In this document: positions 1 to 5,436 of the stretch, piece by piece | Layout of the letters: every line of letters begins with the position of its first letter | Position numbering within the stretch: the stretch's first letter is position 1 | Source: Phycisphaerales bacterium | GTDB taxonomy: Bacteria; Planctomycetota; Phycisphaerae; Phycisphaerales; Phycisphaeraceae | Direction of reading: 5' to 3' | Length of the DNA: 5,517 nt | NCBI GenBank assembly: GCA_012031455.1 | Contig: JAAUTM010000126.1 | Span: 1 to 5,517 of the forward strand | The notes under the pieces: model-generated | Databases searched by the model: none | What the model saw: the letters and a program-made list of their open reading frames with translations, nothing else | Told to the model about the DNA's origin: nothing | Program-made: the position numbers and the translations under genes

Positions 1-2094
1 ATCGCCAACCGACTGGGCTTGAAACTCGATTACGATTTCAACGGCGAAAGCTACCAGACCGTCAGCGGGCAAAACTCGAACAATTCCGTGCGCATCAGTA
101 ATGAGTTTTTTCAAACCCTGGACCGCGACGGCACGTGGGATTTGAAACGTCGCACCGATCACAAAGCGATCAAACAACTCAAGGCCACGGAACTGTGGGA
201 AGAAATTGCTTTTGCTGCATGGCGCTGTGCCGACCCGGGTGTGCAGTACGACACGACCATCAACCAGTGGCACACCTGCCCGACTTCGGGGCGGATCAAT
301 GCGAGTAATCCGTGCGTGACTGGTGACACGCTGGTGGCCACGAGCACCGGGTACAAACGCATCAAGGATTTGGTCGGAAGCACGGCAGAGGTGATCAACG
401 CCGATGGCAAGCCGGTGTTTGTCGATCGTATTTTCAAGACCGGCACCAAACCGGTGTATCAACTGACCACCCGCAGCGGATATCAGGTGCGGTTGACCGC
501 GGATCACCAGGTATGGACGGTCAACCGGGGCGATGTGCCGGCAGCGGAGTTGCGCACGGGCGACCGATTCGTCCTGCGTGGCGCGGGATTTGGAGACGAA
601 TGGCTGCCTGATGATGTAGCTATTGAATTGGGCCGTGAACTTGCTATTGGTGGTCACCTCGGTGTGATCAGCGATTCATCTGAGTTAAAACATGCTGTGT
701 TCACGGCACGATACCGATACTCAGAGGGAGAGCACGAATCATTGCGTTTAACGGACAGCTTTTTTTCTCTCTGTAGGTCTAGCCAAGCAAATATACTTGA
801 CGGGTTGTTCTCGGCATCAGAGACCGAAGTTGGAAATCTGAGCCAAGAGTTGGCACAGCAACTTCAGATCATCTTGCTGTCTTTCGGGTTGCCATCTTCG
901 ATACGCGCAGACATCAAGGTGGTTACAACGAGGATTGGGCGTCGCACCGATTACCAGATGTGGAAGGTACGTTTACAAGGTGCTTCGATTCGACAAGTGG
1001 TCAAGGCGAAAGTTTACGCGAGCAATCGCCATGCGAGTATTGATGATGAGAATACCCGGTCAATGGTGGATGAATTTTTATCATTGACTCCTTGTGGCGT
1101 GGAAGATGTGTATGACCTGACTGAGCCGAGCACGCATCACTTTGTGGCCAACGGTATCGTCGTACACAACTGTTCCGAGTATATGTTCCTCGACAACACA
1201 GCCTGCAATCTGGCATCGTTCAATCTGCTCAAATTCTACGATCCGCAGACACGGGTGTTTGATATTGAAAGGTTTGAGCACGCCACGGAATTGTGGACGG
1301 TGGTGCTGGAAATCAGCGTGCTGATGGCTGCGTTCCCCAGCAGGGAAATTGCCCGGCTGAGCTACGAATATCGCACCCTTGGTTTGGGTTATGCCAACCT
1401 TGGCGCGATGCTGATGCAGGCAGGGATTGCCTATGACAGCGAACAGGGAAGGGCGATCTGCGGGGCGCTGTCGGCGATTTTGACGGGGGTGTGTTACCGT
1501 ACCAGTGCGAAGATGGCCGAGGAACATGGGCCGTTCCCCGGGTATTACAAAAATCGTGAAGCGATGCTGCGGGTGATCCGCAACCATCGTCGTGCGGCGT
1601 ATGGGGTGGCGCGTGACAGTGCGATTGCCGGCAAGGACAAGCTGGGCGATTACGAGCAACTGGACATCAAGCCTGTGCCGATCGATGGCAATTACCTCAC
1701 CGTGGAAAATAACACGCTCAGCAACGCCCCCGACCTGCTCACGCATGCCCGCAAGGCATGGGATGAAGCATTGGAGGAAGGGGTTCGACATGGGTATCGC
1801 AATGCCCAGGTGACGGTGATTGCACCCACGGGGACCATCGGCCTGCTGATGGATTGCGATACGACGGGCGTGGAACCTGACTTTGCCTTGGTGAAGTTCA
1901 AGAAGCTGGCGGGGGGCGGCTATTTCAAGATTGCCAACCAGTCGGTCAAGCCTGCTCTGGAAACACTGGGGTACAACCAGGGACAGATCAGGGACATCTT
2001 GAATTACGTGATGGGGCACCTGACATTGGAGGTGCCTGTCCCGGACCGCGCGGCAAGGTGGAGAATTCAACCCAGAGCTTGCGGGAATATTTGA
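1..2094 (+). CDS. nrdJ: NrdJ N-terminal and catalytic-barrel part with in-frame intein (fragment 1, frame 1)
   Basis: The frame is open from the first base (I-A-N-R-L-G...), so no start should be assigned inside the window; the TTG at 19 is just an internal Leu codon. There are 104 extein residues before the intein, and the extein resumes at Cys 1171. After splicing the active site reads N-P-C-S-E, matching the Asn/Cys/Glu catalytic trio of ribonucleotide reductases (E. coli NrdA N437, C439, E441). A second cysteine eleven residues on (1204-1206) matches the C408/C419 spacing of the Lactobacillus leichmannii enzyme, where the later Cys takes part in the redox couple. The phosphate-binding-type PTGTIG segment is at 1825-1842. 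Conserved sequence runs to GHLTLE (2014-2031). The remaining residues to the stop at 2092-2094 do not look like the family, because the true frame has moved to frame 3. Confidence 0.92.
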   Translation: MANRLGLKLDYDFNGESYQTVSGQNSNNSVRISNEFFQTLDRDGTWDLKRRTDHKAIKQLKATELWEEIAFAAWRCADPGVQYDTTINQWHTCPTSGRINASNPCVTGDTLVATSTGYKRIKDLVGSTAEVINADGKPVFVDRIFKTGTKPVYQLTTRSGYQVRLTADHQVWTVNRGDVPAAELRTGDRFVLRGAGFGDEWLPDDVAIELGRELAIGGHLGVISDSSELKHAVFTARYRYSEGEHESLRLTDSFFSLCRSSQANILDGLFSASETEVGNLSQELAQQLQIILLSFGLPSSIRADIKVVTTRIGRRTDYQMWKVRLQGASIRQVVKAKVYASNRHASIDDENTRSMVDEFLSLTPCGVEDVYDLTEPSTHHFVANGIVVHNCSEYMFLDNTACNLASFNLLKFYDPQTRVFDIERFEHATELWTVVLEISVLMAAFPSREIARLSYEYRTLGLGYANLGAMLMQAGIAYDSEQGRAICGALSAILTGVCYRTSAKMAEEHGPFPGYYKNREAMLRVIRNHRRAAYGVARDSAIAGKDKLGDYEQLDIKPVPIDGNYLTVENNTLSNAPDLLTHARKAWDEALEEGVRHGYRNAQVTVIAPTGTIGLLMDCDTTGVEPDFALVKFKKLAGGGYFKIANQSVKPALETLGYNQGQIRDILNYVMGHLTLEVPVPDRAARWRIQPRACGNI
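313..1170 (+). mobile_element. Intein (286 residues) in the NrdJ active site, splicing domain intact
   Basis: This is an in-frame protein intron that should excise itself and ligate the flanking NrdJ parts. Intein residue 1 is Cys (313-315), starting block A, CVTGDTLVATSTG. Block B holds the TxxH motif as T-A-D-H (residues 62-65, about 496-507). Block F is VYDLTEPSTHHFVANG (residues 266-281) and block G ends VVHN with the penultimate His and terminal Asn (1165-1170). The +1 residue is Cys (1171). These are all the chemical groups needed by a standard class 1 intein: N-S acyl shift at Cys1, transesterification to Cys+1, and Asn cyclisation. Flanking extein joins perfectly as SNP-CSEYMF. Its middle contains a decayed endonuclease. 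Two 60-base lines in that middle (661-780) are about 46% GC by hand count, against 58% in a comparable extein line (1381-1440), which fits a separate history. Confidence 0.95.
601..1029 (+). pseudogene. Degenerate LAGLIDADG homing-endonuclease domain inside the intein
   Basis: Between the splicing halves, intein residues about 97-240 retain the outline of a DOD-type (LAGLIDADG) endonuclease. The first dodecapeptide-like site reads LGRELAIGGHL (residues 106-116), where families typically have an L-G-x-L-x-G-D-G pattern; the Asp position is Gly. The second reads LDGLFSASETEV (residues 162-173) in place of the usual L-x-G-L-F-D-A-D-G; both Asp positions are Ser. The segment after it, LSQELAQQLQIILLSFGL (176-193), is the typical helix following the second motif and anchors the alignment. 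Both metal-binding acids therefore appear lost, so DNA cleavage is not expected. The reading frame stays open because the host protein needs it. Boundaries are approximate. Confidence 0.75.
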
Positions 2095-2417
2095 AGGCCA
2101 AGGATTTCACGGACGAGGACCTTACCAAGGTCGAAAATGCGTTGAGCGGGGCGATGGAACTGGGTTTTGCGCTCAATGCCTGGACGCTGGGCGATGAGAC
2201 AGTAAAACGAATTCGCCTGGAAGGGAAGAAGGATTTCCTCAAGGCCCTGGGACTGAATCGCAAGCAGATCGACAAGCTCAATGTACTGGTGTGCGGGACG
2301 GGCACGGTCGAAGGGGCACCGCACCTGCGCGATGAACACCTGAGCGTGTTCGACTGTGCCAACCGGTGCGGGAAGATCGGCAGGCGGTTCATCAGTGTGG
2401 ATGGCACATTCGCATGA
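2031..2417 (+). CDS. nrdJ: NrdJ barrel continuation (fragment 2, frame 3)
   Basis: Frame 3 takes over the NrdJ sequence where frame 1 loses it. It begins with a GA segment following GHLTLE, then [29 protein letters not shown], and a second GTVEGAPHL followed by [16 protein letters not shown], all typical of class II reductases. The first in-frame start codon would be GTG at 2058, but there is no sign that translation starts there; the homology already runs from 2031. The stop at 2415-2417 falls immediately after the next frame break, and the last few residues (T-F-A) are not family-like. The fragment would be made only if the frame break at 2031 is an artefact or is bypassed. Confidence 0.8.
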   Translation, partial: GACPGPRGKVENSTQSLREYLKAKDFTDEDLTKVENALSGAMELGFALNAWTLGDETVKRIRLEGKKDFLKALGLNRKQIDKLNVLVCGTGTVEGAPHLRDEHLSVFDCANRCGKIGRRFISVDGTFA

Positions 2418-3181
2418 TGGCAGCGGCACAGCCGTTCATCAGCGGTGCGATCAGCAAGACAATCAACCTGCCCAATGAGGCGAGTGTGGCGGACATCAAG
2501 GCAGCGTACCGGCTGTCGTGGGACCTGGGCCTCAAGGCCAACGCACTGTACCGAGATGGCTGCAAACTCAGTCAGCCACTCAACTCAGCCAGTGATGTGG
2601 TGGATGAGGTGGAGGATGAGGAGGGAATCGCAGCGGGAAAGGAGGAAGTGGCGGGAGAGGTGGTTTCGGTTGCCGAGGTGGTTGCGTCGAGTGATGGGTT
2701 GATCCTGGCGGGTCATGGAAACGGCAATGGTGGGGCGGTGAGTCAGGCGCAGCAGATCGTGGAGAAGATCGAGCATCGCCCGATGCGGCGAAGGTTGCCC
2801 GATACCCGCAGGAGCGTGACGCATAAGTTCAACATCGCCAGCCACGAAGGCTACCTGACCGTGGGGTTATACGATGACGGCCAGCCGGGCGAACTGTTCA
2901 TCACCATGGCCAAGGAAGGATCAACGATTGGCGGACTGATGGACAGCCTGGGCACAGCGATTTCGATAGCGTTGCAATACGGAGTGCCGCTGGAGTCGCT
3001 GGTCGGCAAGTTCACGCATCAGCGTTTTGAGCCGGCAGGCATGACGCACAACCCGGAAATCCCCTTTGCCAAGAGTCTGGTGGACTACATCTTCCGCTGG
3101 ATGGGCATGGAATTCATCGCTGGCTACCGAGATGACCAATGCCCCGGTTCGAGCCAATCGCACCGTCGCAAGGCCGAGTGA
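2366..3181 (+). CDS. nrdJ: NrdJ barrel end, acidic linker and TSCPD-type domain (fragment 3, frame 2)
   Basis: Family-like sequence starts at about 2405 with [20 protein letters not shown]; the ten or so residues read earlier in this frame are out-of-frame noise, so the GTG at 2366 is not a credible start. [16 protein letters not shown] follows and closes the catalytic barrel. Next is a linker of about 50 residues rich in Glu, Asp, Val and Gly (about 2597-2760), then [10 protein letters not shown] and a TSCPD-type domain running from [20 protein letters not shown] to [16 protein letters not shown] (about 2824-3133). This domain is characteristic of the C-terminal half of many NrdJ proteins. 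Beyond about 3133 the frame-2 residues up to the stop at 3179-3181 do not resemble the family. Confidence 0.8.
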   Translation: MREDRQAVHQCGWHIRMMAAAQPFISGAISKTINLPNEASVADIKAAYRLSWDLGLKANALYRDGCKLSQPLNSASDVVDEVEDEEGIAAGKEEVAGEVVSVAEVVASSDGLILAGHGNGNGGAVSQAQQIVEKIEHRPMRRRLPDTRRSVTHKFNIASHEGYLTVGLYDDGQPGELFITMAKEGSTIGGLMDSLGTAISIALQYGVPLESLVGKFTHQRFEPAGMTHNPEIPFAKSLVDYIFRWMGMEFIAGYRDDQCPGSSQSHRRKAE

Positions 3182-3573
3182 ACCCCAGCGTAGCTCAGGC
3201 CAAGGCGCAGGAAATCGCTGACCACTCTGGTCATCCGCAGACGGACGCTGGGCAGGGTCATGGTAAGGATCAGCAGTGCAAGTCCGGAACCTGCAAGGAT
3301 GCGGACTGCGGCAGCGGGTTGGAACGACTGAGCACCAATGCTCCGACACGGATCAGGGTTAAGGAAACCATCGCGGCCAAGGTGCCGACGGGAGTGACGG
3401 GCAACGGCGGGGTGAAGGAATCGGCAGCGATGGAAAAGAAGTCAGCTTTGCAGGATGCGATGCGTGACATGCAGTCGGATGCCCCGGCCTGTGATGTGTG
3501 TGGCACGATCACGGTGCGCAGTGGCACCTGCTACAAGTGCCTGAACTGTGGCAACTCGATGGGTTGCAGCTGA
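3139..3573 (+). CDS. nrdJ: NrdJ C-terminal cysteine-rich tail (fragment 4, frame 1)
   Basis: The last 30 or so residues are a classic NrdJ tail: [18 protein letters not shown] followed by [10 protein letters not shown] and TGA at 3571-3573. Cysteines lie at 3490, 3499, 3529, 3538, 3547 and 3565. Such tails are thought to shuttle reducing equivalents to the active-site disulfide, or to bind zinc as a ribbon. Upstream is a low-complexity Ala/Gly/Lys-rich linker containing an extra evenly spaced C-x4-C-x4-C set (3277, 3292, 3307). The ATG at 3139 is probably not a real start; family sequence enters this frame somewhere between about 3142 and 3190. No Shine-Dalgarno sequence that would suggest an independent gene was seen. 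Confidence 0.75.
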   Translation: MPRFEPIAPSQGRVNPSVAQAKAQEIADHSGHPQTDAGQGHGKDQQCKSGTCKDADCGSGLERLSTNAPTRIRVKETIAAKVPTGVTGNGGVKESAAMEKKSALQDAMRDMQSDAPACDVCGTITVRSGTCYKCLNCGNSMGCS

Positions 3574-3603
3574 ATAGGAAAGTAGCTTGGTGGATTTTGA
3601 TAA

Positions 3604-3655
3604 TGACGCCGTGCCCTTCAGGGCCGGATATCCGGGGCTAAAGCCCTCGGCGTCA
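3604..3655. repeat. Compound inverted repeat able to form a four-way junction
   Basis: The ends TGACGCC (3604-3610) and GGCGTCA (3649-3655) are exact inverted complements. Between them lie three hairpins in a row: GCCC-TTCA-GGGC (3613-3624), the 12-base palindrome CCGGATATCCGG (3624-3635), and GGGC-TAAA-GCCC (3635-3646). The outer stem plus three inner stems resembles a REP/BIME-like mobile extragenic repeat. It lies 30 bases after the nrdJ stop and has no T-run, so it is not a standard terminator, although it could still protect mRNA 3' ends. Confidence 0.7.
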
Positions 3656-3720
3656 AATGCCAGCCGGGGCTAAAGCCCTCGGCGTCAAATGCCAGCCGGG
3701 GCGAAAGCCCTCGGCGTCAA
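3632..3720. repeat. 32-bp direct tandem repeat, about 2.8 copies
   Basis: Units run 3632-3663, 3664-3695 and a partial 3696-3720. The first two are identical; the third differs by one base in the part present (GGGGCTAAAG becomes GGGGCGAAAG at 3702) and stops after GGCGTCAA. Each unit carries a GGGC-TAAA-GCCC hairpin core and the GGCGTCAA motif shared with the neighbouring inverted repeat, so the array probably arose by duplication of one arm of that element. It is too short, and has no separate spacers, so it is not a CRISPR array. Confidence 0.85.
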
Positions 3721-3739
3721 GGGAAACAAGGTCGAGTCA

Positions 3740-4067
3740 ATGACAAGTGGAGGCGATGGGGCGCAGAGACGATCAAGGAATGATAAAGCCGCGCCACGGT
3801 TGGATGGAGTCAACTCTGCGCGCCCCCTCCATGGAGAGTATCGGTGGTCGTTGATGGAAGGGTCTATCCGAAGAGTTGCAGCGGACCAAGGCAGGTAGCC
3901 GCCGGTGTTACCGGAATGTGTCAGGAAGACCATGCAAAGGATTGAAACCAAGGCTGGTGGCGGGATGCAATGACCCAGCCCTGCCTTGTGTCGGCCAAGG
4001 TTGGCCATGGACCGCAGTCAACTCTCCCTCCTGCCCCCTTGGGTCCCACCACCCGAGGGGGTTTTTT
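3740..4067 (+). ncRNA. Candidate structured non-coding RNA ending in an intrinsic terminator
   Basis: No credible protein is encoded here, yet the sequence holds many complementary segments. GCGCAGAG (3761-3768) pairs with CTCTGCGC (3814-3821), extended by GGG/CCC and by TGGAGG (3748-3753) with CCTCCA (3826-3831). CAAGGCAGG (3887-3895) pairs perfectly with CCTGCCTTG (3980-3988). Inside or near these are hairpins CCGGT-GTT-ACCGG (3902-3914), GGCTGG/CCAGCC (3952-3957/3975-3980) and GGCCA-AGGT-TGGCC (3993-4006). The series ends in a strong terminator. I could not match it to RNase P RNA, tmRNA, SRP RNA, a group II intron domain V, or the SAM-I riboswitch. No convincing promoter was found, and the 5' end is a guess. 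It could instead be the 3' untranslated part of the nrdJ transcript. Confidence 0.35.
4034..4067 (+). terminator. Rho-independent terminator
   Basis: The left arm CCCCCTTGGGT (4034-4044) pairs with ACCCGAGGGGG (4051-4061) over 11 positions with a single G-U wobble. The loop is CCCACC, and a run of six T follows directly (4062-4067). It ends transcription coming from the left (nrdJ or the candidate RNA) before the sat promoter. The opposite strand lacks a T-run after the stem, so it works in the + direction only. Confidence 0.92.
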
Positions 4068-4079
4068 ATGCCCCGGCAC

Positions 4080-4108
4080 TTGCCTTTGTTTCCATACCCT
4101 TCTACAAT
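4080..4108 (+). promoter_or_regulatory. Sigma70-like promoter for sat
   Basis: A -35 box TTGCCT (4080-4085) and a -10 box TACAAT (4103-4108) are separated by exactly 17 bases. Transcription would start near 4115 and give a leader of about 58 bases before the sat ATG. The promoter lies just downstream of the terminator at 4034-4067, as expected for an independent transcription unit. The surrounding sequence (about 4085-4170) is clearly more AT-rich than its neighbours. No operator was recognised. Confidence 0.65.
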
Positions 4109-4156
4109 ATTCAACTAGTAAGGTCGTAATTCGATCAATTTAGTCGTTATTTAACT

Positions 4157-4163
4157 TAAGGAG
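4157..4163 (+). promoter_or_regulatory. Shine-Dalgarno sequence of sat
   Basis: TAAGGAG is a near-complete anti-16S match and sits 9 bases before the ATG at 4173. This fixes the sat start codon; no competing in-frame start has comparable spacing. Confidence 0.85.
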
Positions 4164-4172
4164 TTTGTTTAC

Positions 4173-5372
4173 ATGGCTGCGACAACGCTGATTACCCCGC
4201 ATGGCGGAACGCTCATCAACCGACTGGTGGACAAGGTTACCGCGGAAAAGCTCAAGAACCAGGCTCAAAAGCTGCCTCGTATCACCTTATCCGCCAAGCA
4301 GGCCTGTGACTTGGAAATGATCGCCATCGGTGCGTTTTCGCCGCTGACCGGGTTTGTAAGTTCAGCGGATTTCACCTCCATCTGCAAGAACACCCGGCTT
4401 GCCAACGGCTTGGTATGGTCGATCCCCATTACCCTGGCAGTGGACGATGCGGTCAAGGCAACGCTCGCAGCCGGTGGTGATGCAGCTTTGTATCACAGCG
4501 ATGGCACCTTGCTGGCGGTGATTCACATCACCGAGATTTACGCCCATGATAAAGCCTTGGAAATCCCCGCAGTGTTTGGTACCCAGGACCCTGCGCATCC
4601 CGGTGTGAAGGCGGTGCTGGATGAAGGTAACTGGCTGGTGGCCGGGCCGGTGGATGTCATCACCGTCACCCCGGAGCGCGAACCGGGCGAGCAGTTCACG
4701 ACCTATCGGTTGACCCCTGCCCAGACCCGGGCGGAGTTTGAAAAACGCAACTGGAAAACCGTGGCCGCCTTTCAAACCCGTAACCCCATTCACCGTGCCC
4801 ATGAATATCTGACCAAAGTCGCCTTGGAAGTGACGGATGGTTTGCTGATTCACCCCTTGGTGGGCGAAACCAAACCGGGGGATATTCCAGCCGATGTGCG
4901 CATGGATTGTTACCGGGTGCTGATTGACAATTACTACAACCTCCAGCGGACGCTGCTTTCGGTGATGCCTGCAGCCATGCGCTACGCTGGCCCTAAGGAA
5001 GCGATCCTCCATGCCCTGGTCCGCAAAAACTATGGCGTGACGCACTTCATCGTGGGGCGGGACCATGCGGGGGTGGGCACCTATTACGGGACCTACGATG
5101 CCCAGAAAATTTTCGACAATTTCAGTGCTGCGGACATCGGCCTGACGATTCTGAAGTTTGAAAACACGTTCTACTGCAAGAAGACCAAGGGCATGGCCAG
5201 CGACAAGACGACCAACAGCCCCAAGGAAGACCGGGTGTTTTTGTCCGGGACGCAGGCGCGTGATTTGCTCAAGGTGGGCAAACGTCCGCCGGAAGAGTTC
5301 AGCAGGCCTGAGGTGGCGGATATTCTGATCGCCTGGGCGCAGGCGGCAGAGAAGCAGCCGGTGGGGGGATAA
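4173..5372 (+). CDS. sat: Sulfate adenylyltransferase (ATP sulfurylase), complete
   Basis: This 399-residue cytoplasmic enzyme of the homo-oligomeric Sat type catalyses ATP + sulfate = APS + PPi, the entry step of assimilatory sulfate reduction; in dissimilatory or sulfur-oxidising organisms it can start or reverse that route. A PUA-like N-terminal domain (about residues 1-170, with AFSPLTGF at 54-61) precedes the catalytic domain. The signature QTRNPIHRAHE is at residues 201-211 and GRDHAGVG at 295-302. LSGTQARDLL (357-366) and PPEEFSRPEVADIL (372-385) form the typical C-terminal segment. There is no fused APS kinase. The zinc-site pattern of some bacterial Sats is mostly missing: C335 is kept, but the following positions read K-K-T and K-T-T instead of carrying Cys. 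The start is set by a good Shine-Dalgarno sequence. It appears monocistronic; no terminator is visible after the TAA. Confidence 0.96.
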   Translation: MAATTLITPHGGTLINRLVDKVTAEKLKNQAQKLPRITLSAKQACDLEMIAIGAFSPLTGFVSSADFTSICKNTRLANGLVWSIPITLAVDDAVKATLAAGGDAALYHSDGTLLAVIHITEIYAHDKALEIPAVFGTQDPAHPGVKAVLDEGNWLVAGPVDVITVTPEREPGEQFTTYRLTPAQTRAEFEKRNWKTVAAFQTRNPIHRAHEYLTKVALEVTDGLLIHPLVGETKPGDIPADVRMDCYRVLIDNYYNLQRTLLSVMPAAMRYAGPKEAILHALVRKNYGVTHFIVGRDHAGVGTYYGTYDAQKIFDNFSAADIGLTILKFENTFYCKKTKGMASDKTTNSPKEDRVFLSGTQARDLLKVGKRPPEEFSRPEVADILIAWAQAAEKQPVGG

Positions 5373-5373
5373 A

Positions 5374-5436
5374 ATTTCGGATTTCGGATTTCGGATTTCG
5401 GATTTCGGATTTCGGATTTCGGATTTCGGATTTCGG
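5374..5436. repeat. Perfect 7-bp tandem repeat, nine copies of ATTTCGG
   Basis: Nine uninterrupted identical heptamers begin at 5374, one base after the sat stop codon's last base plus a single A. Because 7 is not a multiple of 3, three repeats give a 7-residue period; on the minus strand the frame reads as repeating N-P-K-S-E-I-R. That peptide is a by-product of the repeat, not evidence of a gene. Microsatellite-like arrays of this kind are prone to copy-number change. Confidence 0.97.

Larger units (their letters stand above)
1..3573 (+). pseudogene. nrdJ: Class II (adenosylcobalamin-dependent) ribonucleotide reductase, 5'-truncated by the window edge, intein-containing and frameshifted
   Basis: This is one gene read in changing frames. 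It would reduce ribonucleotides to deoxyribonucleotides in the cytoplasm, using AdoCbl to generate a thiyl radical. In order one sees: the VSGQNSNNSVR segment (about 61-99), the WHTCPTSGRINASNPC stretch leading to the active site (268-315), an intein (313-1170), CSEYMFLD with NTAC (1171-1206), APTGTIGLLMDCDTTGVEPDF (about 1822-1884), GAPHL and VFDCANRCG (about 2313-2372), [20 protein letters not shown] (about 2414-2473), an acidic linker, a TSCPD-type domain beginning at [20 protein letters not shown], and a C-terminal cysteine-rich tail (3490-3567). Frame passes 1 to 3 near 2031, 3 to 2 near 2405, and 2 to 1 between 3131 and 3190. Identity is secure. Whether the frameshifts are real mutations or assembly errors cannot be told from the sequence. 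The start codon lies upstream of the window. Confidence 0.9.

Noticed and set aside
1081..2070. Long minus-strand open frame (329 residues) opposite nrdJ
   Set aside because: It lies wholly antisense to strongly conserved NrdJ sequence, its translation is His/Arg/Gln-rich like a shadow frame, and it has no recognisable domain.
2026..2417. Programmed ribosomal frameshifting in nrdJ
   Set aside because: No slippery heptamer or clear stimulatory structure at the breaks, and three or four separate breaks in one gene make recoding very unlikely compared with mutation or assembly error.
3587..3604. Promoter for the candidate RNA using GATAAT at 3599-3604
   Set aside because: No -35 box lies at a suitable distance (TTGCAG at 3564 is 29 bases away), so the -10-like hexamer alone is not enough.
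3632..3720. CRISPR array
   Set aside because: The 32-bp units abut with no unique spacers and there are under three copies.
3919..3934. TGTCAGGAAGACCATG resembles the B12 box of cobalamin riboswitches, tempting next to a B12-dependent enzyme
   Set aside because: The match is imperfect, the other conserved elements of the riboswitch (such as the GCCACTG segment) were not found, and it lies downstream of nrdJ, not upstream.
3685..4118. Short open frames on both strands in the intergenic region
   Set aside because: They start inside the repeats or run through the terminator and structured segment, lack ribosome sites and show no domain.
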